From contig DATGLG010000012.1 in NCBI GenBank assembly GCA_035294245.1, positions 62,001-126,000 on the forward strand: 64,000 bases of DNA. The letters are read 5' to 3'. The DNA comes from DATGLG01 sp035294245. Lineage in GTDB: Bacteria; Pseudomonadota; Alphaproteobacteria; JACZXZ01. Both the position numbers and the translations under genes were made by a program. The notes beneath the pieces are model-generated. The model worked only from the letters and a program-made list of their open reading frames with translations. It did not search any database and was not told the origin of the DNA. Of the stretch, positions 26,445-35,137 are shown piece by piece (position 1 is the stretch's first letter; each line of letters starts with the position of its first letter).

Positions 26445-28262
26445 CTAAAACGCCTGGCCGATGCTGATATAGACCTGGAAGCTGCCGTCGCTCGGGCGCT
26501 TGTGGAGCGGAAAGGCCACGTCGAGCCGCACGGGGCCGATCGGCGTGTAGTAGCGCGCGCCGATGCCGGGCCCGTAGAACAGGCCCTTTCCCGGATCGGG
26601 CAGGCTCGTCCGGTAGACATTGCCGGCGTCGAAGAACGGCACCACGCCGATCGTCTCCGTCACCTTGATGCGCAGCTCGGCGCCGAGCACCAGGCTCGAG
26701 ACGCCGCCGATGGGCAGGTTGTTCGAGGCGAGCGGCCCCGCGCGCTGATAGCCGTAGCCGCGCACCGAGCCACCGCCCCCGGCATAAAGCCGCTTGTCGG
26801 CCGGCAGGTCCTCGACGCTCTCGCCGAGGATGGAGCCGAGCGTCACGAAGCCGGCGGCGACGAGGCGATCGTCCGCGGCGAGCTTCTGGTACCCGCTCGC
26901 CTTGCCCTGCAAGGCGACGAAATTGAGATCGGGCCCGGAGAGGTGCGTATAGGGCGTCACGGTGACGCTCTCCCGGTTCCCCCGCGTCGGATTGAGGAGG
27001 TCGTCGGTGGTGTCGCGGCGGGCGAAGATCGGGACGCCGAGGAGCGCGTATTGCACATGGGCCGGAACCGCGTCGAACAGCGCGTTCTGGGTGACGTTGG
27101 CCTTCTCCCCCTGGAGCCCCACACCGCCGCTGAGCTCCGGGGTGAAATGGCGATCGAGCCCGGTGAAGAGCCGGATCCGGCGCGCCTCGTAGGGATCGGG
27201 CATCTCGTCGGCGAGCTCCGCCTCGATGACGAGATCCTGATCCGTCGCCAGGAAATCGGGCTTGCGGAACCTGGCGAGCCCGGCGAGGCGCTGCTGCGCC
27301 AGCTCCGTCGACAGGCCGAGGCTCTCGCCCGCGCCGAAGATGTTGCGGTATTCCCACATGGCGTTGGCGCCGAAGCCCTCGCTCGTGTCGTAGTCGAGCC
27401 CCGCACCCACCGAGTGCCGCACCCGCTCGGTGAGGGTGATCGTCATCGGCACCTCGCCCGCGGCGTTGGGTGCCGTGGCCGGATCGATGCGCACGGTCGA
27501 GAAGAGACCGGTATCGAGCAGGGCCTTGTTCGTCTTCGCCACCTCGCGCGCGTCATAGACGGCGCCCCGCCGCCATTTGATGCGGCGCTCGGCGTAGGCC
27601 GGATCGGTGCGGCTCAGCCCCTCGATCCTCGCGGGTCCGAAGCGGACCTTCGGCCCGGCGTCGATGACATAGGTGACGTCCATGGTGTCGGTGGCGCGGT
27701 CAATGACGACCTTGCGACTGACCACCTTCGCATAGAGCCGCCCCTCATTCGCATAGGCGGCGGCGATCGCTCCTTCCGCCGCCAAGACCGGCGCCGTTCT
27801 CGCCGGCCCGCCGATCTCGAGCCCGAAGGCCTTGGGCGCGTTGTCGGCAAGAGGCGGCGGCTTGCCGCCCTTGGGCGTGGTGAAGGACACGCTTTTGAGA
27901 TGATAGAGCGGGCCGGGCGTGACGGTGATCGTGACCACGACAGGTGTCTTCGTCGCATCGACGGTATAGGCAAGGCCGGCTGCCCAATAGCCGGCACCCT
28001 GCACCGCAGGAAGCAGCCGCGTGAGGTCGTCCTCGGCCCGCTGCCGGAGCCCGGCCAGCGTATCCGGCGGCTTGTCGCGCAAGGTAAAGAGCCGCGACAG
28101 CGCCTCAAGATCGCCGATAAGCGCCTTGTCGGCGAGGCCGGTGATCCTCGGCTCATACAATACAGCCGCCCGCGCCGGCGCCGTGATGAGCAAGCCGGGA
28201 GCGAGACAGCAGATCAGGAGCCAGAGCGCCGATCGCAAAGGGCGCCGCCGACTGCCCGTCAT
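26445..28262 (-). CDS. tamA: Outer-membrane assembly factor TamA (Omp85 family)
   Basis: A 605-aa outer-membrane protein. A signal peptide (residues 1-32, core SALWLLICCLAPGLL, ending ARA) is followed by three POTRA-like domains, e.g. GPLYHLKSVSFTTPKGG and KVRFGPARIEGLSRTDPAY. A 16-strand barrel closes the protein, with the diagnostic GGGGSVRGYGYQ loop and a C-terminal Phe (YISIGQAF). The start at 28262 is the Met before the signal peptide; the frame continuing upstream overlaps another gene and is not coding. It pairs with tamB downstream. Confidence 0.93.
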   Translation of the reverse strand: MTGSRRRPLRSALWLLICCLAPGLLITAPARAAVLYEPRITGLADKALIGDLEALSRLFTLRDKPPDTLAGLRQRAEDDLTRLLPAVQGAGYWAAGLAYTVDATKTPVVVTITVTPGPLYHLKSVSFTTPKGGKPPPLADNAPKAFGLEIGGPARTAPVLAAEGAIAAAYANEGRLYAKVVSRKVVIDRATDTMDVTYVIDAGPKVRFGPARIEGLSRTDPAYAERRIKWRRGAVYDAREVAKTNKALLDTGLFSTVRIDPATAPNAAGEVPMTITLTERVRHSVGAGLDYDTSEGFGANAMWEYRNIFGAGESLGLSTELAQQRLAGLARFRKPDFLATDQDLVIEAELADEMPDPYEARRIRLFTGLDRHFTPELSGGVGLQGEKANVTQNALFDAVPAHVQYALLGVPIFARRDTTDDLLNPTRGNRESVTVTPYTHLSGPDLNFVALQGKASGYQKLAADDRLVAAGFVTLGSILGESVEDLPADKRLYAGGGGSVRGYGYQRAGPLASNNLPIGGVSSLVLGAELRIKVTETIGVVPFFDAGNVYRTSLPDPGKGLFYGPGIGARYYTPIGPVRLDVAFPLHKRPSDGSFQVYISIGQAF

Positions 28263-28510
28263 CGCGGCCGGCGATCGCCGCGCAACGCATCGTCCCGATG
28301 CAAGGGGCGGAGAGGCAGCCGCTCCCCGTAGCGAGCGGAAGCGATGCGTGTGCTGGCGTGCATCACCCCTCCCCGGCCGCCATCGGATCTCGCGACATCG
28401 GCAGGCCGCAACCTCAGACCGCGCCGATAGCGCCCGATGCCGGCTTTCTCGATATGACGCCGCGGCGGCGGATTTATTCCGGCTTCGCCATGATAGGCGG
28501 CGGCACGCGA

Positions 28511-30154
28511 TCAAGCAAAGCGCGGCAGCACCGCGGCAAGCGATGTCTGCACCAGGGCGAAGAGCGGCCCGGGCGCCGTGAGCGCGTCGAGGAGCGCCGG
28601 CACCTCCGCCTCGCGCGTCGCCCGGCGAACGGGGAAGCCATAGGCGGCGCCCATCGCGGCGAGATCGGGGTTGGCGAGATCGGTGCCGCTGACGCGCCCC
28701 GGATAGGCGTGCTCCTGGCGGATGCGGATGGAGCCGTAGCTGCCGTTCTCGGCGAGGATGATCTTGAGGGGCAGGCGCCGCGCCGCCGCGACGGCGAGCT
28801 CGGCCCCCGTCATCAAGAAGCCGCCATCGCCGACGGCGCAGAGGACCGGCCGCCCGGGCGCGCGCAGCCCGGCGGCGACGGCGGCGGGAACGCCGAAGCC
28901 CATGGCGCCGGCGAGGGGGGCCAAGAGGCGCTGGGGCGGGCGCCACAGCACCTGGCGATAAAAGGGTGCCGCGAAGGTTCCCGAGTCCAGCGCGACGATC
29001 GCCGCGGCGGAGAGCCGCCGGCCGAGGGCCGCCACGAGGCCCGCGAAGACAATGCCGTCCTCGGCCGGGCGCGGCAGCGTCGTCGCCTCCGCGGTCTGGA
29101 GCGCGCGCAGCCGCTCGCACCACGCCGCACGGCCGATGGGCGCGCCGCTGTCATGTCCGGCGAGCGCTGCCAATGTCGGCAGCGCATGGGCGCAGATCGC
29201 GGGATCGGCGGCGAAGCGCCAGCCGAGGAAATGGGGATCGGCGCAGACATGGGCCAGGCGCTGCCGCGGTGAGGGCGTGGGCCAGGTATAGCCCTGGGTG
29301 GTGATGTCGCCGAGGCGCGTGCCGAGGGCGAGCACCAGATCGGCCTCGGCGAAGGCGGCGCGCTGCGCCGCCGGGTTCGCGAGGCCCATATCGCCGATAT
29401 AGAGAGGATGGTGGTTGGGGAAGAGATCCTGGCGGCGGAAGCTCACCGCCACGGGTATCTCCCAGCGCTCCGCGAATTCGAGCAGAGCCTCGCGTCCGCC
29501 GGGGCGGTCGAGATCGCCGCCGGCGAGAAGGATCGGCCGCTCGGCCGCTCGCAGAATTTCCGCGAGCCGCGCCGCCGCAGCCGGCGACGGCGCCGCGTCG
29601 TCGGCCGACACCGGACGGGGCACGAGCGCGCGGCAAGCCTGCTGCAGCACATCCTCGGGCAGCGACAGCACGGCGGGTCCGGGGACGCCGGTGAGCATCG
29701 CCGCCCAGGCCCGCGCCGCGAGCTCGGGCACCTGCTCCGGGTGCTGCGCCTCGCCCACGAATTTGGCGATGCCGCCGAACATCCGCCCGTAATCGATCTC
29801 CTGGAAGGCCTCGGCGCGCAGGTCGCGCAGCTCCACCTGGCCGATGAGGAGGAGAAGCGGCACCGCGTCCTGCTGCGCCGTGTGCACGGCGATCGCGGCA
29901 TTGCAGGCGCCGGGGCCGCGGCTCACCATCGCGACCCCCGGCCGCCCCGTCAGCCGCGCATCGGCGAGCGCCATGAAGCCCGCACCCGCCTCGTGGCGGC
30001 ACGTCACGAGATCGATGGTCGGGTGAGCGTGGAGCGCATCGAGGAGCGCGAGATAGCTCTCGCCGGGCACGCAGAAGCAGCGGTCGGTGCCTTGGGCCGC
30101 GAGGAAGGCGACCAGCGCCGCCGCGGCGCTGGCCGCCGCCGGCTCGCCTCGCAT
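28511..30154 (-). CDS. Thiamine-diphosphate-dependent enzyme (acetolactate synthase-like)
   Basis: A 547-aa three-domain ThDP enzyme. The N-terminal PYR domain holds the catalytic Glu in VTCRHEAGAGFMALADA. The central domain includes RPILLAGGDLDRPG. The PP domain has GDGGFLMTGAELAVA...IILAENGSYG, the GDG-(X)n-N cofactor motif with the first N of the usual NN replaced by E. Possible reactions are acetolactate synthesis, benzaldehyde or phenylpyruvate decarboxylation and others. Its ATG shares one base with the stop of the MetE-like gene upstream, so the two are translationally coupled. Confidence 0.88.
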   Translation of the reverse strand: MRGEPAAASAAAALVAFLAAQGTDRCFCVPGESYLALLDALHAHPTIDLVTCRHEAGAGFMALADARLTGRPGVAMVSRGPGACNAAIAVHTAQQDAVPLLLLIGQVELRDLRAEAFQEIDYGRMFGGIAKFVGEAQHPEQVPELAARAWAAMLTGVPGPAVLSLPEDVLQQACRALVPRPVSADDAAPSPAAAARLAEILRAAERPILLAGGDLDRPGGREALLEFAERWEIPVAVSFRRQDLFPNHHPLYIGDMGLANPAAQRAAFAEADLVLALGTRLGDITTQGYTWPTPSPRQRLAHVCADPHFLGWRFAADPAICAHALPTLAALAGHDSGAPIGRAAWCERLRALQTAEATTLPRPAEDGIVFAGLVAALGRRLSAAAIVALDSGTFAAPFYRQVLWRPPQRLLAPLAGAMGFGVPAAVAAGLRAPGRPVLCAVGDGGFLMTGAELAVAAARRLPLKIILAENGSYGSIRIRQEHAYPGRVSGTDLANPDLAAMGAAYGFPVRRATREAEVPALLDALTAPGPLFALVQTSLAAVLPRFA

Positions 30155-31269
30155 CAGCCCCAGACCTCGCGCGCCGTCTCGACGATGAGGCGGAGCTTCG
30201 CCACCTGCTCGTCGAAGCTCAGCGCGTTGCCCTCCACGGTCGAGGAGAAGCCGCATTGCGGGCTCAAGCAGAGCTGCTCGATCGGCACGTATTTCGCGGC
30301 CTGGTCGATGCGGCGCTTGAGCTCGTCCTTCTTCTCGAGCGCACCCCGCTTGGTGGTGACGAGGCCGAGCACGACCGTCTTCCCCTTGGGCACGAAGCGC
30401 AGCGGCTCAAAGCCGCCCGAGCGCGCATCGTCGTACTCGAGGAAGAAGCCGTCGACCTTGAGCTGGCCGAAGAGGGCCTCGGCGACGTGGTCGTAGCCGC
30501 CCGAGGCGACCCAGGAGGAGCGGTAATTGCCGCGGCACATATGGGTGCAGACGGTGAGACCCGCGGGCTTATTGGCAAGGGCGGCGTTGATGAGGCGAAT
30601 ATAGGTGAGATGCTGGCTGGCGCCCTCGCCGCCGAGCTTGGTGATGTAGTCCTGCTGGGCGGGATCGTTCAAATAGGCGAGGCTGGTGTCGTCGAGCTGG
30701 AGATAGGTGCAGCCGAGCCTGCTCAGCGCCGCGATCTCCTCGGCATAGACGCGGGCGAGATCGTCCCAGAACGCCTCCAGATCGGGATAGACGGCGGCGT
30801 CGATGGCGGCCCGGCCGCCACGATAATGCATCATGCTCGGCGACGGGATGGTGAGCTTCGGCGTGCCCTTCGTCACCGATTTGAGGAACTTGAAGTCCTC
30901 GCCGAAGATGCAGGTCTCGAATCTGAGCTTGCCGGTGATGCGCAGGGCCGCAGGCGTGAATTCGAGCACGCCCTTCTCGTTGCGGAAGCGGACCGTGAGG
31001 TTGTCCTGGACCTTAGTGACGCCGCCGACCTGGTAGAGGAAATCCATGTGCCAGGAGCCGCGGCGGTACTCGCCGTCGGTGATCCCCTGGAGCCCGACCT
31101 CCTCCTGCATCCGCACGACCTTGCGGATGGCCTCGTCCTCGATCCGGCGCAGCGTTGCGGCGTCGATGCGGCCCTGCTTGCGCTCCTCGCGCGCCCTCAG
31201 CACCTCGGGAGGGCGCAGCAGGCTGCCGACGTGATCGGCGCGAAACGGCGGCGTCGTTCTCGTGCTCAT
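30154..31269 (-). CDS. MetE-like methyltransferase (YxjG/YxjH type)
   Basis: A 371-aa cobalamin-independent methionine synthase II family protein. It begins FRADHVGSLLRPPEVL. The zinc ligands are H243 and C245 in VCTHMCRGNYR, E278 in FFLEYDD and C339 in LSPQCGFSS. It is clearly different from the MetE-core protein at 14602-15627. Proteins of this type may use methyl donors other than methylfolate, or may not be methionine synthases. It lies 114 bp after the fumarylacetoacetase-like gene and overlaps the ThDP enzyme gene. The start follows GGGGAAGAGCG. Confidence 0.87.
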   Translation of the reverse strand: MSTRTTPPFRADHVGSLLRPPEVLRAREERKQGRIDAATLRRIEDEAIRKVVRMQEEVGLQGITDGEYRRGSWHMDFLYQVGGVTKVQDNLTVRFRNEKGVLEFTPAALRITGKLRFETCIFGEDFKFLKSVTKGTPKLTIPSPSMMHYRGGRAAIDAAVYPDLEAFWDDLARVYAEEIAALSRLGCTYLQLDDTSLAYLNDPAQQDYITKLGGEGASQHLTYIRLINAALANKPAGLTVCTHMCRGNYRSSWVASGGYDHVAEALFGQLKVDGFFLEYDDARSGGFEPLRFVPKGKTVVLGLVTTKRGALEKKDELKRRIDQAAKYVPIEQLCLSPQCGFSSTVEGNALSFDEQVAKLRLIVETAREVWG

Positions 31270-31383
31270 CGCTCTTCCCCGCATGGCGCGGGCCCGACCC
31301 GGCCCTTGGGCGCCAGCATCGCCGCAACGCCGCCGCCAGTCAAATGCTGTGGAGGAGGAAGGCGATGGTCCCGATGGCGCCTG

Positions 31384-32376
31384 CTATCGCGGCGGCGACG
31401 CCCGCACCACCTCCTGCTCGATGGCGCCGAAGAGCGAGCGCCCGCTTGCGTCCCGCATCTCGATGCGCACCTTGTCGCCGAAGCGCATGAAGGGGGTGGT
31501 GGGCTTGCCTTGCGACAGCACCTCGAGGGTGCGGATTTCGGCGAGGCAGGACGAGCCGACGGCGCGGTCGCGATTGGAGACGGTGCCGGAGCCGATGATG
31601 GTGCCGGCGCCGAGGGGGCGCGTCTTTGCCGCATGGGCGATGAGCTCGGGAAAGCCGAACTGCATGTCGACACCGGCATTGGCGCGGCCGACGGCCTTGC
31701 CGTTGAGGGTCACGAGGAGGGGCAAATGCAGCTTGCCGTCGCGCCACGCCTCGCCCAGCTCGTCCGGCGTGAGCGCGAGCGGGGAGAAGGCCGTGGGTGG
31801 CTTGCCGTGAAAGAAGCCGAAGCCCTTGGCCAGCTCCTTGGGGATGAGATTGCGCAGCGAGACGTCGTTCACCAGCATGACGAGCTTGATATGCGCGGCC
31901 GCCTGTTGGGGCGAGACGCCCATCGGCACGTCGTCGGTGATGACGGCGACCTCGCCCTCGAAATCGATGCCCCAGGCCTCGTCGAAGGCGGGAATGGGAT
32001 CGGTGGGCGCGAGGAAGATGTCCGAGCCGCCCTGATACATGAGGGGGTCGACGAGGAGCTCGGGCGGCAGCTCGGCGCCGCGCGCCTTGCGCACCAGCTC
32101 CACATGGAAGAGATAGGCGCTGCCGTCGGCCCATTGATAGGCGCGCGGCAGCGGCGAGTGGAAGAGCTTGACGTCGACGGCAAAGCTCCCCGGCATCTCG
32201 CGCGCCTCGAGCCGCCGCGCCGCCTCGCGCAGCGCCGGCTCCGCCCGCGCCCAGTCGTCGAGAGCCGCCTGCAAGGTGGGCGCGATGTCCGGGACTTTCG
32301 CCGCGCGCGCGAAGTCGCGGCTGACCACGACGAGCGTGCCGTCGCGGCCGCCCTCGCGCAGGGAGGCGAGCCGCAT
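31384..32376 (-). CDS. Fumarylacetoacetate hydrolase family protein
   Basis: A 330-aa enzyme with an N-terminal FAA-hydrolase-N-like domain (MRLASLREGGRDGTLVVVSR) and the catalytic barrel. Metal-site and family motifs are GIDFEGEVAVITDDVP, MLVNDVSLRNLIPKEL and IIGSGTVSNRD. It should split fumarylacetoacetate into fumarate and acetoacetate, the last step of tyrosine/homogentisate breakdown. Its ATG overlaps the hmgA stop codon (TAATG), which supports that pathway role. A maleylacetoacetate isomerase gene is not in the window. Confidence 0.9.
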   Translation of the reverse strand: MRLASLREGGRDGTLVVVSRDFARAAKVPDIAPTLQAALDDWARAEPALREAARRLEAREMPGSFAVDVKLFHSPLPRAYQWADGSAYLFHVELVRKARGAELPPELLVDPLMYQGGSDIFLAPTDPIPAFDEAWGIDFEGEVAVITDDVPMGVSPQQAAAHIKLVMLVNDVSLRNLIPKELAKGFGFFHGKPPTAFSPLALTPDELGEAWRDGKLHLPLLVTLNGKAVGRANAGVDMQFGFPELIAHAAKTRPLGAGTIIGSGTVSNRDRAVGSSCLAEIRTLEVLSQGKPTTPFMRFGDKVRIEMRDASGRSLFGAIEQEVVRASPPR

Positions 32377-33515
32377 TACTCGGCCGCCTCGCGCCGCGGC
32401 TTCCAGGACTCCACATAGCCCGTCCACTCGACGCCCTCGGGCAGCTTGCCGATGGCGAGCGCGTCGCGGGCGTCGATCATCACCGCCACCTCGTCGGTCT
32501 CCTTCTTCGCGGCGCGGGCGCCGGCGGCGAAGGCCTTGGGATGGGGGCCGTGGGGGAAGCCGCAGGGATGCAGGGTCACCATGCCGGGGTGGATGTTGTC
32601 GCGGCTGAAGAACTCGCCGCGATGATAGAAGATCACCTCGTCGAAATCGTTGTTCGAGTGATAGAACGGCACCTTGAGGGCGCCGGGATCGCTCTCGAGG
32701 GGGCGCGGCACGAAGGTGCAGACGACGAAGCGCGCGGCGAGGAAGGTCGTGTGCGCCGAGGGCGGGATGTGGAAGCGGTGGCTCATCACCGGCCGGATGT
32801 CGCGCCAATTGAGCTTGACCGGGACGAGATCGCCCTGCCAGCCGACGGTGTCGAGGGGATTATAAGGAAAGGTCACGGTGCTGACGGCGCCGCTGCGCTT
32901 GATCGCCACGCGCCACGGCTCCTCGGTCTGCTGGGCGCGGAAGGCCTCGTCCATCACCGGCGTCTCCAGCACGCCGGGATCATAGACGGCCTGGGCCCCG
33001 ACGATGCCCTTCTCGGGCAGCACGTAGCTGTCGTTGGTCGCCTCGATGAGAAGTGCCGTGAACGGCCCGCGCGCCTCGATGCGCCACATGGTGCCGCGCG
33101 GGAGCATGACGTAGTCGCCCTCGCGGAATGTCATGCGGCCGAAATCGCAGAAGAGATCGCCCTCGCCCTCGTGGAAGAAGACGATCTCGTCGCCGTCGCC
33201 GTTGCGCACGAGATGATCCATCCGCCCCGCGCCGCGCCAGAAGCGGAGCTTCACATGGGCGTTGTGAAGCACCTCCGTCGCCTCCCAGGGCGAGGCGGCG
33301 ACATGATTCAGCTTGACGAGATCGAAGGCTCGCGGGCGCAGCGGGCCCTCCCACTCGCTCCATCCCGTGGGGGGATGCCTGTGATAGAGCTGGGTGACGG
33401 GGCCGAAGAAGCCCTCCTTGCCGAACTCCCGCTCATAGGTGCCCGCGGGCAGATCGCAATGGGCCTGTCGCGACGCCAGGCCCTCGCGGCGGGGAAACGC
33501 GATCCATTTCCGCAT
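32376..33515 (-). CDS. hmgA: Homogentisate 1,2-dioxygenase
   Basis: A 379-aa non-haem iron ring-cleaving dioxygenase that converts homogentisate to maleylacetoacetate. The probable iron ligands are H286 and E293 in FYHSNNDFDEVIF and a His in CGFPHGPHP (H322). The N-terminal cupin has DGDEIVFFHEGEGDLFCDFG. It is shorter than the 430-440-aa enzymes of animals and Pseudomonas. It is first in a minus-strand operon (hmgA, fumarylacetoacetase-like, MetE-like, ThDP enzyme) and divergent from a MarR regulator with a shared operator. Start behind AAGGAGAAGCGTC. Confidence 0.93.
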   Translation of the reverse strand: MRKWIAFPRREGLASRQAHCDLPAGTYEREFGKEGFFGPVTQLYHRHPPTGWSEWEGPLRPRAFDLVKLNHVAASPWEATEVLHNAHVKLRFWRGAGRMDHLVRNGDGDEIVFFHEGEGDLFCDFGRMTFREGDYVMLPRGTMWRIEARGPFTALLIEATNDSYVLPEKGIVGAQAVYDPGVLETPVMDEAFRAQQTEEPWRVAIKRSGAVSTVTFPYNPLDTVGWQGDLVPVKLNWRDIRPVMSHRFHIPPSAHTTFLAARFVVCTFVPRPLESDPGALKVPFYHSNNDFDEVIFYHRGEFFSRDNIHPGMVTLHPCGFPHGPHPKAFAAGARAAKKETDEVAVMIDARDALAIGKLPEGVEWTGYVESWKPRREAAE

Positions 33516-33593
33516 GACGCTTCTCCTTCCTCACTGCCCAGAGACGGCGCGCGCCCGCGTCTTGACCGGCATCGCGCCGATCTGCCAAATTTA

Positions 33594-33607
33594 GTTTCAT
33601 TTGAAAC
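33594..33607. promoter_or_regulatory. Inverted-repeat operator for the MarR-family regulator
   Basis: GTTTCATTTGAAAC is a 6-bp perfect inverted repeat (GTTTCA / TGAAAC) with a 2-bp spacer. It is AT-rich in a GC-rich region and lies between divergent hmgA and the marR-type gene, 79 and 17 bp from their starts. This is the expected place for autoregulation and control of hmgA. Confidence 0.7.
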
Positions 33608-33623
33608 CGATGTGAAGGCCGAA

Positions 33624-34130
33624 ATGGCGGCGCGCAAGCGCAGGCAAAATCCGTCCGCGGCGGCGCCAGAGGCGGAGGCGCGAGGGCGCTTGGCGCTCGA
33701 GCGCTTCCTGCCCTATCGCATCTCCGTGCTCGCCAACACGATCAGCCGCGACGTGGCGGCGATGTACGACGCGCGCTTCGGCCTCAGCGTGCCCGAATGG
33801 CGGGTGATGGCGGTGCTCGGCCGCTTCGAGCCGCTCTCCGCCGGCGAGGTCGCGGCGCGCACGGCGATGGACAAGGTGCGGGTCAGCCGTGCGGTGGCGC
33901 GGCTGCTACGCGCAGGGCTGATCGTGCGCGCCATGGACGCGCGCGACCGCCGCCGCTCGCGCCTTCGCCTCGCCGCGCGCGGGCTCCGCATCTACGAGGC
34001 AATCGTTCCCCTCGCGCTCAGGGTCGAGACCGAGCTGCTCGCCTCCCTCACCAGCGGCGAGCGCCGCCGGCTCGATCGCCTGCTCGCGAAGCTCCAGGCG
34101 CGTGCCGAGGCCATCGCCCGACGCGACTGA
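33624..34130 (+). CDS. MarR family transcriptional regulator (probable homogentisate-pathway repressor)
   Basis: A 168-aa winged-helix regulator. The core is LPYRISVLANTISRDVAAMY (dimer helix), SVPEWRVMAVLGRFEPLSAG, AARTAMDKVRVSRAVARLLR (recognition helix region) and the wing ARDRRRSRLRLAARG. I use the ATG at 33624, with GAAGG upstream; an in-frame GTG at 33612 would place the operator on the ribosome-binding site. It is divergent from hmgA, like HmgR-type regulators of this pathway. The effector is probably homogentisate or a close compound, by inference. Confidence 0.87.
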   Translation: MAARKRRQNPSAAAPEAEARGRLALERFLPYRISVLANTISRDVAAMYDARFGLSVPEWRVMAVLGRFEPLSAGEVAARTAMDKVRVSRAVARLLRAGLIVRAMDARDRRRSRLRLAARGLRIYEAIVPLALRVETELLASLTSGERRRLDRLLAKLQARAEAIARRD

Positions 34131-34177
34131 CGGCGCGAGCGCTTGACGCGCCCCGCACGCGCGGCGAAGCTCTCTCC

Positions 34178-34813
34178 ATGGCAAGCGATTTCTGGGCGTT
34201 CCTCGGCATCTCCCTCGTCGTCATCGTCACCCCCGGGCCGGACACGGCGCTCACGATCCGCAATACCCTGCTCGGCGGGCGCAAGGGCGGCGTCGTCTCG
34301 GCTCTCGGTGTCGCCACCGGACAGGCCATCTGGGCGCTTGCCACCAGCGCGGGGCTCGCCGCCCTTCTCGTCGCCTCGGCGCCCGTCTTCACCGCGGTCA
34401 AGCTGCTGGGTGCCACCTATCTCGTCTATCTCGGCGCCCAGTCACTGCGCTGCGCCTTCGGACGCAGCGCATCCCCGACGCCCGCCGCCATGGTCGGAAG
34501 CCCGCGGCGCTTGGCGCCGCGCATCGCCTTCCGCCAGGGACTCGTCAGCAATCTCGGCAATCCGAAGATGGCCGTGTTCTTCACCAGCCTGCTGCCGCAA
34601 TTCGCACCCCGGCACGACGCGACCTTCGCCGCCCTGGTCTCCCTGGGAGTCGTGTTCTGTGCGCTGACCTTCGCTTGGCTCGCCGGCTATGCCGTCGTCG
34701 TGGCGCGCGCCGGCGATTATCTGCGCCGCCCCAGGATTCGCCGCGCCATCGAGAGTGTCACGGGCGCGGTGCTGATCGCGCTGGGTCTCCGCCTCGCCGC
34801 GGAGCATCGCTGA
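34178..34813 (+). CDS. LysE family amino-acid exporter (RhtB type)
   Basis: A 211-aa inner-membrane protein with six predicted helices. Family motifs are LVVIVTPGPDTALTIRNTLL at the start, ATGQAIWALATSAGLAALL, and FRQGLVSNLGNPKMAVFF in the middle. Such exporters remove excess amino acids or their derivatives. It follows the MarR gene by 47 bp on the same strand, so it may be cotranscribed with it. Confidence 0.9.
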   Translation: MASDFWAFLGISLVVIVTPGPDTALTIRNTLLGGRKGGVVSALGVATGQAIWALATSAGLAALLVASAPVFTAVKLLGATYLVYLGAQSLRCAFGRSASPTPAAMVGSPRRLAPRIAFRQGLVSNLGNPKMAVFFTSLLPQFAPRHDATFAALVSLGVVFCALTFAWLAGYAVVVARAGDYLRRPRIRRAIESVTGAVLIALGLRLAAEHR

Positions 34814-34854
34814 CGCCGACGCCGCGCAAGCGGCGCTCTTTTTCGCGCACGCCT

Positions 34855-35019
34855 TTACGTCTTCTCGTCCTCGCGCGGGTGCTCCCGCGCCGCCGCCAAT
34901 CGCTCATAGGCTGCGGCAAGCTTGAGGAGCTCGGCCCGGACCCACTCGTCCGCCGTCGCGTCCGCAAGGCTGCGGAATTCCGCGGCCAGTCTGCGGCAGC
35001 TCTCCGCCGTGCGTACCAC
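34855..35019 (-). CDS. Small helical hypothetical protein (54 aa)
   Basis: A short minus-strand gene starting at GTG 35019 with a G-run upstream. Its product is a charged helix pair: VVRTAESCRRLAAEFRSLA, then DEWVRAELLKLAAAYERLAA and AREHPREDEKT. The pattern (ESCRRLAAE...RAELLKLAAAYERLA) recurs in many short alphaproteobacterial proteins of unknown role. Coding is supported by the amphipathic heptad pattern and by an FNR/FixK box about 55 bp upstream. A TTG one codon earlier is an alternative start. Confidence 0.65.
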   Translation of the reverse strand: MVRTAESCRRLAAEFRSLADATADEWVRAELLKLAAAYERLAAAREHPREDEKT

Positions 35020-35073
35020 CAAGCCCCCCGGAAGCCCAAAGGGGCATGGTCTCAGCCTTCGGCGGCAGCCGCG

Positions 35074-35087
35074 TTGATCTAGATCAG
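35074..35087 (-). promoter_or_regulatory. FNR/FixK-type box
   Basis: TTGATCTAGATCAG matches TTGAT-N4-ATCAA with one mismatch in the last base. It lies between the bactofilin stop and the 54-aa gene on the same strand, about 55 bp before that gene's start, as expected for an activator site. Control by low oxygen is inferred. Confidence 0.6.
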
Positions 35088-35137
35088 TCCCCGCGCGGAC
35101 GAGCCGGCGCCCGACGGCGCCAGTGCCATGATTTCAA

